From Varroa destructor (Eukaryota > Arthropoda > Arachnida > Mesostigmata > Varroidae), in assembly GCF_002443255.2 (NCBI RefSeq), contig NW_019211458.1, positions 11,368,402 through 11,432,401 on the forward strand: a stretch of DNA of 64,000 nt, read 5' to 3'. Below, in pieces: positions 25,331-36,000 of this stretch. The notes under the pieces are model-generated. The model worked only from the letters and a program-made list of their open reading frames with translations. It was not told the origin of the DNA and made no database searches. How positions within the stretch are numbered: the stretch's first letter is position 1; each line of letters starts with the position of its first letter. The position numbers were made by a program, and so were the translations under genes.

Positions 25331-27480
25331 TTGTTTCGTTTGATATCAAAATCAAATTTTTGCTGGCAATGATCATCCGCGGTTCCAGCAGTCTGCAGAC
25401 TGCACCCCTTGTACATACATGTATTGGACAGAAGTCAGTTCGGCCATGAATGTTACTACAACTACGGCTACGCTTGTAGTACTAAACATATTCCACTGCA
25501 TAATACGTACACATTACATTGTTTTGTCTTCGCTATAGTATTTAAGTAGTATATCCGTGTATACAATGTAAAAGGCTTCAGAAAACGGCTCCGACAAATG
25601 AGATTTTGTGTGGGTGAGCTTAGTGATAAAGAAACTTTTTTTTTGGCAGAACTTGCCTTTATGTTGAAGAGTTTTAAAATCAGATTGGTTAGCAAATACT
25701 GTCGCCGAGTTGAACGACATATCATTTTTTACAACTGGTTGAAATATGCTAAACTAATCCAATGCGCATCCCGTGTTGTACGATATATTATCGCTTATTA
25801 GCTCTTCTACACTTTTATCGGGTGAAGTTTTTATTGGTTCGCATATGTCAGCACGACTGTCTTTAAACAGTTTCAGCTCAGCTCTATCTGTCGAGCCGTA
25901 TTAAAAAACCGCGGCGGAAAAATCGTTTTTAGTAAGCCATTCGAAGACAGTGCTCATTAGAAAGTGATAAGTGGTTGTTAAACCAAGGATGAGTACTAGT
26001 GAATCAGTGTATAGGAGAGGGCATTTGTCGACACTGGCCAACTGCCTAGTCCCACCCACATTAACTAGTCCACACGCGAATCTCGACAGCGGCTAGAAAC
26101 GAAAGTAAATTGGGGAAACAATTTTGTGACCTTTTTTTCTGACGCTATCACTAAGCATTTTAATAATTATAGATACCACGTCGTGTTTTTACGCTCGATG
26201 AGCAAGGATTATTAGATCTAAATCGATTGCTTTAATTGGAAGTTCTTAAGTCCCGAATCTCGTGAGCTTAAAAACGAAAATAAAATTATCGCCATTTTAT
26301 TGATAATACAATTAGCAATCAAGTTAGGAGTGGATCATGTAGACAAACGGGCAACAACGATAATTAAACAACAAACTTCTTTTTATAAAAACAATAGGTT
26401 TTATACGCTTAGTATAGTTCGTATAACACAGATAGGTAATTTTTTGTTACAGCATGCTTAAGTGTCCATATGAAATAGATTTGAAAAAAGTTCCCTGACT
26501 CGCCTATATTGACTTCAAAGGCAGTTTTCTGCCGGCAATTATTTACTTACAACTTGCCTTTCTGGTGGTGCAAGCCTCTATATCATTGACAGTTGCTGCT
26601 ATATTGAATCTTTTTTGAGTATACAATAAAAAATTACATCTTAACTGATGTCGAACGTACCCAGCAGTGGATTCACTTAAGTCTGTTTCTTTACTTCCAT
26701 TAAATCATGTGTAAGATAAAGTAACCTAAGTGAGATATTGCTGTGACAGCAGGCATTATCCGATCCCAACCCTTCACGAAGGCATAAATCTTTTCCTTTT
26801 AGTAGGTGGTTGCAAAAGAGAAACTAACGATAAAAATGTCCTCTGAATCTATAAATATTGCCTTCCCACTGCAACGACTCCTTTCACCTAGAAATATTAC
26901 CCTTGTGACCCTCAAAATTCGCTCAGTTAACTACAGCGCTGTGCAAACGGGCAGGTAGCAACTCTTCGCTGTTAACTTCGCGAAACCCTCGCTTCGAATC
27001 AGCGTTTGCTTTTTATTCTCTTCGCCTCTACTATACTACCATTTGTTATACTATGAAGCGGCCCGTCGCCTTCCTCCACTGCGTTGGGCATCGCTGGTAA
27101 TAGAATTCTACGCAACGCGCGTTGGCAGGCAAAAAAGGATCGCACGATTAACACACAGCCAGAGAAGTTTTCTGAGAAGGTGGCTTACACTTGGATAAAT
27201 CAACGACAGAGAACGGTTTGTGCGACGGGCTCAAAAGAAGATGATATTTACGATCATGCAAGTGTTATTGTCACTTTGTTACTAAGGCTAGCGGCAACAC
27301 CTATAGCATTTGTTTCATCGTAATCAAAGATTATGATTGTTGATATACATATACAACCTCTGCCGGTATCACCGTACTCAGTCGAACATATTTATGAGAA
27401 ACATATTTCCGTTTCTATAACGGCCTTTGAAAATAGCAGATCCTTTTTCTTTCTTTCTGAGCAGCAAACTTAAAGAGAAC
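25331..27480. other. Anonymous AT-rich region, no recognised gene
   Basis: No conserved coding or RNA motif was seen. The opposed open frames at 25468-25801 are shadows of each other without a known product. Confidence 0.5.
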
Positions 27481-27492
27481 AAAGAATCACAC

Positions 27493-27858
27493 ATGCCAGC
27501 CAAACATACGATTGTTGTACCGACACCGCCGCAGAAACTACGCGTGAGTCAATACGTGAAAAAGGAAAAAGAGACAGCCGGGAAACCTGAATACGAAAGC
27601 GTTAACAGTAGTAGTCGTACGAGCAGTGGCGTTCAACAACAGCAACACAGCAAAGAGCTCGACAGGGGTATCACAACAGAACACTCAATAGGCTCTGTCC
27701 GCCCTGACACTCAACACACGGCTGCTCTACTGTCTTTCAGGCGCTGGCGAAAACCTCGCCCTCGAGTAGTGTACTATGTCTGCCTCTGCTGCAGCAACTG
27801 GCTGTGGCTGACTAGGCCAGCGACAAAAGCAACGGCAGCGGCTATAAACAGGCCGTAA
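27493..27858 (+). CDS. Hypothetical 121-residue ORF in a GC-richer stretch
   Basis: The ATG at 27493 opens a frame starting MPAKHTIVVPTPPQKLRVSQ, followed by a Lys/Glu/Ser-rich part with a short QQQQ run, and near residue 90 a Cys- and Trp-containing hydrophobic stretch (VVYYVCLCCSNWLWL). The frame is also open upstream to 27427. The product is not recognised. Composition and smooth hydrophilic content are suggestive of coding, but no splice signals or partner exons could be tied to it. Confidence 0.17.
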   Translation: MPAKHTIVVPTPPQKLRVSQYVKKEKETAGKPEYESVNSSSRTSSGVQQQQHSKELDRGITTEHSIGSVRPDTQHTAALLSFRRWRKPRPRVVYYVCLCCSNWLWLTRPATKATAAAINRP

Positions 27859-27869
27859 CTATAGCCGAC

Positions 27870-29950
27870 TACACCACTAGCGCAAAGAAGTAGCATGGGT
27901 AGCTTCTTTTGTCTTCTAACCGTTGGCTGCTGCTATACATCTTTCCGTGTTCTTCACGTGTCCGCTCCGTGTTATTTTTTATTCGGCGGTCTTTTGTCCT
28001 GCTGGTAAAGGAGTTTGGTTTGGTCCTGACGTGGGCGGGTAATAGCGTCACAACTTCCAACTGCGCACGGCACCCTCGTCCTCTAAGACCCCTTTCATTG
28101 TGCCTTGCTACGATATTGTTATACGATGATTAGAGTTCCTAAAACCGCAAAGGCAGAATTATTTTCGGTAGACAAGAATTTGTATCTCCGCCTCTTGCAT
28201 ACGTACACGTAACACATTCGATCGGCATAGAACGCGAACGACACCGCATGTTGTGCTCCCCAGGGGCCGGCGCTCACGTGCCGCATAGATCCTTCTTGCT
28301 TGGTAAAAATTTTGTGGCAATTAATGACAACAGGACCCTGCTCAATGATGTTGCCTTTTTAATTCATTTTTCCTTGACAATTGCATTATTGTCTGCACTT
28401 CGCGAAGCAGAGAAAGAAATAGTCTCACCTCGTCTAATCCCTTTTTATAACGGTTGCCTGTAGTGTCATACAATCATTTTTCCGGGAGGTTTCTCCGCAA
28501 GCGCGATTAGAATGCTCCCCGTACAAGACACGCCTGTTAATCTTCTCTAGCTAATGAATTGCATTACACCTTACTGAAGGGGTACGCACGAGACACGTGG
28601 GCCATCATAAATATGTAGCGATAGCCGTGCAAGTATAGCGCACGAGGACTATTCAATATTAATAATCACGCAACTTATTGTGTCAGATAGATATTGCGTT
28701 AAGAGAGTGAAAATGAGAGAAACAAAGAAGAAGCGAGATAAATTCAAATAGCAAGAAAGCGAGCCCGAACACGGTCGGCTACACCTGAGGGCGTTCTTCA
28801 TCATACATCTACACACCGATTCGAATCAAACGTAGTTTGGGGTTCACTTTAATCAGGCCCTTTCTGCTGCTGGTGCTGTTGTTACGTCCAGCTTGCCTCG
28901 ATCCTACCCAGTTTACCTGGCCTCTGCATAGGAACTCAACCGCCTATAATCGTAAAACACCGCAGCGCCATCAGCCACGGATAACTTGAGCTTTTCTTAA
29001 ATTTTTACCATATTCCAATGTGATATCTAGAACTAAAATTATCCACCATGATCACGAGCCATTATAGGCACTATGTACCGAATTGATAGCCGACTATGTC
29101 ACGAAGATTGCCATTCAGGGAAGATTCGTCGACCAGACGCGCACACACTTACGCATTAACAACGCATCAGCAACACATCGCAGATACACGGTTGCAATGG
29201 CAGCGAATGAGCGGCCACAGAAAAAAAGTTCTGAAAAGGTTCCGAAAAGCTGCGTCGTGTTTATACATCAAAGAAGGATCGGTGGCGGTGTTATGTTGGT
29301 CTGTGTTTCACCAGTGGGACCTTCTATGCTTATGCGCTTTTGAGATATCTGCAAAACGCGTACACACGCATGGAGCAACTGACACGAACGCTGTCTTTGT
29401 ATAAAACAGAGTTGAGCACACATGTTGTGTTGTTGTACCGAACTGTACCGCGATTTCAGTGTAAGCAGTCTCTAAGCAGCACGCGATCACATAACCTAAT
29501 TGGCAAACTCAGAGACGGCAAGACTAACGTAGAGTACTACCGAGAGTGCTACCAGAACTGACGGCGACGGCGGCACCAGCGATAATAGCAATTGCGCTCA
29601 TTGCTGATAATCGGCTAATCGTTTGCTCGTTGCGCAGCTCACATAAACGACCAACACTCATACACACACGAAACAGCCGTAAGTTAAACGCGGTCAGAGC
29701 ACAGGCGACGAGAAGACAAGCGCGATGATGAAACGCAGCTTAGAGATATACACGCAGCCGCGTTAGCACTCATTCTATCGAAAATAGCATTTGCTCGACG
29801 TCGAAATTGTCTGTCTTTTCGTTTGTTCCTTCTGACTGCTGCTGCTGCTGCTTCTTGGCGGCTGTCGACAAAGCCGTGATGAGGGACATCGATACGTTCT
29901 GACTGCGGGATAAAGTCAACACACACCTATAGGTTGGTTAGACTGTGCGA
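27870..29950. other. GC-richer upstream region of COX7A and its neighbour, no recognised gene
   Basis: Several overlapping frames are open on both strands (28.9-29.9 kb), as expected from composition. A (GCT)n run at about 29838-29852 reads as short Leu, Ala or Gln tracts. If the donor at 29957 is real, this stretch is the first part of an intron of the minus-strand neighbour. Confidence 0.4.
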
Positions 29951-29957
29951 AACTCAC

Positions 29958-30095
29958 CTTCGATGAAAGAGATCGTTCGATGCACGAGACTGTACAGGAT
30001 TCCAGTCCAGCTTCGCAGGTCACTTAAATCACCAACTTGTCGAGCACAATTAAGCAAATCCGTATCGAAGAAAAACCGGCCCAATCTACTTGGGC
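29958..30095 (-). other. Candidate exon of a divergent minus-strand gene
   Basis: The minus strand carries a near-perfect splice donor, CGAAG-gtgagttt, at 29957. Upstream of it a frame is open for about 45 codons and contains LLNCARQVGDLSDLRSWTG and ends SLVHRTISFIE. A plausible acceptor (tgatcttgtgag) bounds the other side at 30096. The protein is not recognised. The block lies about 450 bp upstream of the COX7A start in a GC-rich region, so it could instead be a non-coding first exon sharing a bidirectional promoter with COX7A. The + strand is also open here (29945-30163, 72 codons), so composition alone might explain the frame. Confidence 0.3.
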
Positions 30096-30099
30096 CTCA

Positions 30100-30543
30100 C
30101 AAGATCACAGCAGCGAGCGTACAACAACGATCAATGCGTAAAATTCAACCTGCGCCAGGATGATGCGCTGCGCAGCGATACCACGCGGCCGTTGGCGGGA
30201 GGTTTTGAATTTGTAATGCAGTAAGACATCTCCGTAAACTAGTTCTGGACAAACATTGCTTGTGGCCACTTCAGATCAAGGATTTATTGAAGTAGAAAAC
30301 GGATGTCGCACGTTGATAGTGGCAATTAAAGTGTTGGAAACATAGATTATTAAAAATGACTGCATAGTGTAAAATGACTCAGTTGTTTGAAAATATGCGG
30401 GGCAAACAATGCTCGCTAAGTCATCCCCGTTGGAAGGTCGATATCTACGTTTTGTTTTGGGGACTTTGCAAGGACTCTGTTGTGCATACTCCGGACCATA
30501 GAAAAGCGCACATAATACTTACGGTAAAAAAGAATTGAGAAAA
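30100..30543 (+). promoter_or_regulatory. Likely promoter and 5' UTR region of COX7A
   Basis: Inferred from position. The stretch runs from a GC-rich shoulder (30100-30210) into the COX7A start. A TCAGTT at 30379, matching the arthropod initiator consensus TCAGTY, lies 165 bp before the ATG. No TATA box at the right distance was seen. The start site is unproven. Confidence 0.25.
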
Positions 30544-30611
30544 ATGATTACTTCTCGCATCCTCACGAGACTAACCAGGCCAGTTTTGGAACTGGAGGCA
30601 CAGCAGGCCAG
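30544..30611 (+). other. COX7A: COX7A coding exon 1 (presequence)
   Basis: This exon encodes the start Met and the Arg-rich presequence, and ends GCC-AG before the donor gtatga. The Arg codon is completed by the first base of exon 2. The base at -3 of the ATG is A, which suits initiation. Confidence 0.85.
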
Positions 30612-32955
30612 GTATGAAACAAACCTAGATATAATAGCCTTTTCCAAAATCTTATTGCTGTACATGCAGGTGTGAAAATCTGGATAGGTGATCACGATGA
30701 TCCTGAAGTGATAGTATCATTACGTTATTATTGCTATAGTATGCTAGGTCACGGAGTTATCTGGATATGATTTTGTCTCGTTCAGCCTAATAGAAATTTA
30801 ATTGCAACATAGATTGATTATTAAATTTTAGACATATTTAACTTGGTTTTTTAAACTTTATATAAGTAGATTGACGGACTCTTGCTTTCATAAACCAAGT
30901 GCCATATTAGATCTATATATGTGCAATTTAGAGGAATGCAGTTCTCAGCTAATCATTAATTCCGGACCAAAAGGCCACATCTATTAAAATCATGAGCTTC
31001 GTATGTAGAAACCTTACTAGCACAATGCTCTAAGCAGTAAAATGATAACTTTGTATAATTTCCATAAATGTCATTTGTAAAAATTGAAAACTCAACAACT
31101 AATTTATATTGGTTGATATTTTCGTTAAAATGTTCATTCATCAGTGACCAAAAAGTATTTGGCATCCGCTTGTATATTTAGAGTCAAATTGCGACTGTGC
31201 CCTTTTCACCTTTGTGTGGTATTCCTTTTTCGATAGAATCCATATCCAGTCATAGTGCCGTTATTGTATTGACCTTGTTGCTCGGACACACTCTATATTA
31301 ATGTAATCCATCCAGAACTGACTTGATTTGCTTTTAGAGGGCACACGAAGACAAGACGAACAGCAATTTCGGTCTCATTGAATTAATTCCATATGGCCTA
31401 CTGTAATGCGGTTATAATTTTTGTATAAGTACTTCCAAAACATAATATTATTTTTATAATTATACTAGTCAATTGTAGTTATCTAGAAGCTAAGCGGATC
31501 GGTCCTCCACAATAGCATGTCTTTCTTATGCGAGCTCATTGTTAAATACACCTAAGCTTGTTGATTTGTATTTCGAGCAGGAAGTTCGGAAATCTTGAAA
31601 CCATCGAACATATTAAGAAACTGCAGAAAAGGTTCGCAATCAAGGACGGCGTCCCCCTGTATCTAAAGAGGGGTTTGCCAGACGCGGTAAGTTCCTGATT
31701 TATATATACATATATTTTAGCTTTAGTTCAATATTTACATAATAACTGTGCATGAGGAACACCGAACCTCTACCACTAATTTTTAGTCATTCTTTTCTTG
31801 TTTTAGCCTATTTGAATTTGAGTAAAGTAAAAGTAAATATATACTATTATTAATAATATTTCTCTTAACCCTGATAATAGTATTAATAATAAATGTCCTG
31901 CAATAATATTAGCAGCTAATCGTACTGCTAATATTATCGGACGCATTAAATTTCTAATTGTTTCATTTACTACTACAAATGACGCTAAAAAAGAGGTGTT
32001 CCTATTGAAACTAAATGTGCAAATATCTGTCTAGGAAAATTAAACCAACCAAAAATAATAAGTGCTATTCAAATACACAACGGTAATCTTATCGTTACTG
32101 ACATGTCTCATAGAAAGAAAAATATAAAGCAACAAACCTAGTAAATTATTATTAAATAAATAAAATACTAAAAATTTATTTACATTTCTTAATTATCATT
32201 TCTTTTAGTGAAGCATCCATTACTACTGAAGGAATAAATATAATTAGAGACTTTATCTTTCAAAATAAAAAGAAAATAAATATTTTTATTGAGATGAGAT
32301 TTCTGCCTTGTCAAAAATATAAACAAAATATAACTGGAAATCTGTTCTGTATTCCCTATTTACAATGTATCACCCCGTCGGCCTTTCCCATAAACTTTTT
32401 ACCACGAAAATCGATTTCTGATATATAATTGAGCAATATTTTGTTTAATTGTGAAGCCAAATTGAAAATAATATGTGTGCCAATGATTAATTGGAATCTT
32501 AATGTTCAAATTTCTATAATCTGTCAATATTAAATTTATGGTTAATCGGATCAACGAAGGTTTCTACTTGCGTTCGCCTGCGCGAGTGTGTTTGTTGAGC
32601 CGTCCGAGCTGAAGCCTACGTCAAGTTACTATGAGAACGATATAGGTAATACGACGCAACGGGTGAATGAATTAAAAACGGCTGCATTCTATTCTAAAGT
32701 ATATATTTCATCAAAAAGGCCTCTCTGCGAAATCAGGAAGTCATGGCATACGTTCTGATCATTTCATTTGATCGCTTATTTTAACTGGAATATATTCTAA
32801 TTCTTATAAAATAATTTACTGAAGTTGACTACGTTCCTTTCATTTTTATTCTGATACTTCAGATTCTGCACAAGCTGTCGATGATTGGTGTACTGGGCGG
32901 TACCGCTTACTCGTATTACATGCTGTTCCTGTTGGCCTACGGCAAGGCGAAGTAA
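30544..32955 (+). CDS. COX7A: Cytochrome c oxidase subunit 7A, mitochondrial precursor (3 exons)
   Basis: Nuclear-encoded small subunit of respiratory complex IV in the inner mitochondrial membrane; it is structural and regulatory, not catalytic. Spliced CDS: 30544-30611, 31581-31686, 32863-32955 (68+106+93 nt, 88 residues plus TAA). Both introns are GT-AG (gtatga...cag and gtaagt...cag) and the frame is kept across both; intron 1 splits an Arg codon and intron 2 falls between codons. Residues 1-23 (start MITSRILTRLTR) are rich in Arg and Thr with no early acid, as in a mitochondrial presequence. Residues 24-58 hold the family core, with KKLQKRF followed by DGVPLYLKRG. Residues about 62-82 form one membrane helix containing GVLGGTAYSYY, and the protein ends in a short Lys-rich tail (YGKAK). 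Length and layout match animal COX7A precursors (about 80-90 residues). The ATG is the only one giving a presequence in frame. A non-coding 5' exon cannot be excluded. Which vertebrate paralogue (7A1, 7A2 or 7A2L) is closest cannot be judged here. Confidence 0.92.
31581..31686 (+). other. COX7A: COX7A coding exon 2 (conserved core)
   Basis: The acceptor is tttcgagcag and the donor is the consensus gtaagt. The exon encodes the segment from KFGNLETIEH through GVPLYLKRGLPDA, the most diagnostic part of the family. Confidence 0.92.
31790..32290 (-). pseudogene. ATP6 (pseudogene): NUMT: decayed mitochondrial ATP6 in COX7A intron 2
   Basis: Read on the minus strand, this AT-rich block gives ATP synthase subunit a in pieces. 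In order: a weak N-terminal part; an LFNNNLLGLLLYIF-type segment; LPLCIWMALIIFGWFNF; FAHLVSMGTP; then ETISN-LMRP, the LAVRLAANIIAGHLLL signature and a poorer C-terminal part. These are the hallmark segments of mitochondrial ATP6, including the Arg of AVRL that takes part in proton transfer. Reading needs the invertebrate mitochondrial code. It is non-functional. The frame breaks after the first segment (near 32100, about two bases missing) and again in a T run near 31990 (six T where seven are needed), and the N-terminal third is shortened, about 500 bp against roughly 660 in a full gene. It lies antisense to the host gene, wholly inside intron 2. The outer limits are approximate. Confidence 0.88.
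32546..32758 (+). other. Stop-free GC-rich islet in COX7A intron 2
   Basis: Seventy codons are open between a TAA (32543) and a TGA (32756) in a frame that begins RRFLLAFACASVFVEPSEL, which resembles a secretory signal, and continues with a hydrophilic, Ser/Lys/Asn-containing stretch. It has no ATG of its own, so it would need an upstream exon. A moderate donor (atatag-gtaata) lies inside at about 32647. Local base composition is clearly richer in G+C than the intron around it. No family is recognised. It could be an alternative or nested exon, the inner part of an insertion, or chance. Confidence 0.2.
32863..32955 (+). other. COX7A: COX7A coding exon 3 (membrane helix and stop)
   Basis: The acceptor is ctgatacttcag. 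The exon encodes the transmembrane helix and a short basic tail, then TAA. About 80 nt of 3' UTR follow before an AATAAA. Confidence 0.92.
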
Positions 32956-33034
32956 TATGTTCAAGTCACAAATAAGGTTGAAGAAGTACATTTTTACAAT
33001 TAGGTCGTCATGGTGAATATATCGTAGAATTATA

Positions 33035-33040
33035 AATAAA
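33035..33040 (+). terminator. Poly(A) signal of COX7A
   Basis: A canonical AATAAA lies about 80 nt after the COX7A stop codon, and a T-rich stretch follows within about 40 nt (ttttttggtctttttg near 33080). This fits a normal metazoan 3' end. Confidence 0.65.
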
Positions 33041-33059
33041 ACAAACAAGTTAAAAATAA

Positions 33060-36000
33060 TTTTATGTTAATTGTACTCGTTTTTTGGTCTTTTTGTCTCT
33101 AATCTACAAGCTATATACCGAGATAAAAAAAGAACTTGTAAAATTTGACTATTCTATTTTGTTTGTGAACTTTTGAAGCCCGGGCTACGAACAACAGAAG
33201 TAATACCTATCGGAAGCTGTTATTTGCAGGACGTTTTGTTTTCAGTTTCTTAAGCAAAAAGCAACACAGAGGTTACATATGATATGAAATTAATTTCTCC
33301 TCAAAAAATACTTTTACTACATCTGATACGACGTTAAGCTATTTTGAGATCGGCGTTCAGTTTTATGAATGTTATTTGCGACTGTATGACCGTTAACAAC
33401 CAAGAACATGATTAGCTAGTGTTATATGTTAGCATTTACATTGAAATTCTCAGTTCGTTGTTTCTAAAAAATGTTTTCATTTTCAATCAGTGAATTAGCG
33501 GTGTGTGCGCTCGGGCGAACATCCGAAGGTAAGGGAAATGCTAAAAAAAGAAAAATTTTCCCTGTGGTGCCCGTAGCTAACAAAAACGCTATATTCTAAG
33601 AACGCCAGGGTAAAGACACTTCAAAATTACTTTCAATCTTTTTGAAGCCACCTCGTATGATGGGATGAAATTATTGCTCCAAGCACTTTGAAGTAACTTG
33701 CATCTTGCCTAACGCAGCATTGCGTAAGTGTGGCTAGCAAGGATTTATGTACAATCGTTCTCGAGATACGGGTGGTGTCGATTTCTTTAAACAGGCATCC
33801 CAAGAGTAGAAGGTATCGACCTAAGAAGGCTGATGGTCAGAAATCTGATCTATGCGACACGAGCTATGTTGAGGTTCGCTATTCATGGATTGGTGGCCTG
33901 CTCAATGCACTGCTACAAACATACCATATTGAGAGAAATGTATAACGAATATGTCTATGTAGTTACTTTCACACGATAAATATGATTTCGAGCTTAATAA
34001 ATCAATTACATGGTTTATGTAAATAGCATTCAATGTATATATAATACAGATTAGAACGGTAAAAATAAGCATAGCCGTACTGTACATGGAGCAAATTTCG
34101 ATCATACTCTAAAAAATACCCGTTTTAGGGTCCGCAGTTTTACATCGTTGTCCGTAAAACGTAAATAGCACTTCCTTCAACACTATTATCATTTAGCTAA
34201 CGTTAAAACGCAGTGTGGTTTAAGTGCCACATCGTATGAGCACTTCGCAATAAGTATATCTTTACTAAGATGAACCCGCCTTTAAATGTAGTAGACAGAT
34301 ATGTTGCCATTGGGTTATCCCGGGGACCACTTCTTCAACCAGTAGACATAGCATGCAATTTACATTTGTGTTTTTCCAATCCTTCAACCTCGTCGGCTTA
34401 TTGATAGCATGATTTATTCTAAGCTTTACGATTAGGAACCTAGCTCATGGAGCCAGTGGCCGAGCTTGTGGGGTAACTCAACTATCGGCAAAATAATAAG
34501 GAAGTTAACGGTATGATTCTAGTAAACATAGATAAAAAAAAAAACTGTTACCAAAAATTGTAAAACTCTTTTGAAGTTGGTTGTTGATAACCTTAAATAA
34601 ATCTTCCGAGTTTCATGTATCGCAGTGCCCTCGTTGATCGCTGTTTTAGACAGTCAACTTCCGCCACGAAAGGAACAGTGTCTACGTGTGGTTTTAAACA
34701 TATACTACTCCATGTGTTGGTACCTTTGAAACACAGGCGCCAATTTTCGTGTAATTGGTTGCTTCTCATACACCTCAATACAAAATTCCAGATCGGTTAA
34801 TTTTGTTATGGCAAAACATATTCTGCCCCAAGCAAAACGTTTATCCATTCTTCATAGTGCTCGACAACCCTTATCAATGCACAGAACTTTCTCATTAAGT
34901 ACCTTCATTTTTTTAAACAGCAACAGGAAAACGGGTCAATAAGTCATTACATGCATTCCTAACGATAACTTTGGCAAGGCCTATTTTTTTGCTGTATATC
35001 ATCATCAAAACTTTGCTGGGCCTTTTTAGAGGTGAGGAGTGAAACAAAATTCATGCACAAGATAAATTTAAGGTAAGAAAAAAGGTTTTTTGTTCAAATA
35101 AATTAGGTGCCTTTTTCTCTATTTTGAAGTTATTTTTTCTAACGTCGTACTTGAGTCTTACAATTACAGGTTTTTTAGTTCGTCCTTTTAAATACTCAGA
35201 TGATGCATTGCGCTCGAGCATGCTGCCCATTAGCACATAACCCTCGTACAATCTCACCGCTGTCACAAAATAGCAAAAGGAAAACAAAGCGCTTGATACT
35301 TAAATGTATAATAATATTGGCTGTACGCCTATTTATTTACATCTATCTGTAAGTAATAGTGTGTTAGTGGCGAAAGGAAAATCGGATTGCAGATAAAAAG
35401 TACAAGATCTTTGGGAGCGGTAACACATTTTTCCTTCGACAATTTGGAGCTTTAGCTAGGTCCGAGCGCTTAACTCAGGGTTTGCTACATAGGCGTAGCA
35501 TTAATAAAGACGTTCCCTGGCTTCAGTGCCCAAGAAATTATTTCAGGATATCACAACCTCGGCAAGTATAATACATATAGTTTATAAAATCCTTATGAAA
35601 TTACGGAACCATTTTGGCAAAGACTTGTTGACTTTAGTGCTAGATGTTACTAGGACATGAGGCTGTTACTTTGTTATGATAAATACGTTACTGCATGCAG
35701 AAACGGAATCGGTCATTGAGTTCTATCAGTGTAATAATTAATACGATATATTGCCATAATGAGAAACTGTCGTATCTATATTTATGGGCCGGTTATAAGT
35801 TGTGGTGTCTTTCGTTCTATCTGAACTCATTGAACATGTTTTGCATGTTTATATTATGCAATGCATAACAAGTTTCGATGTTATGGAATACTAAGTCTCA
35901 CTTAATATAAAGACTACTCCTCTCAAATGTCAGCCTGCACCGCATGCGAATATTTGTGCTATTTGCAGGAGAAAGCATATTTGGTAGTTCGTGAGATAAA

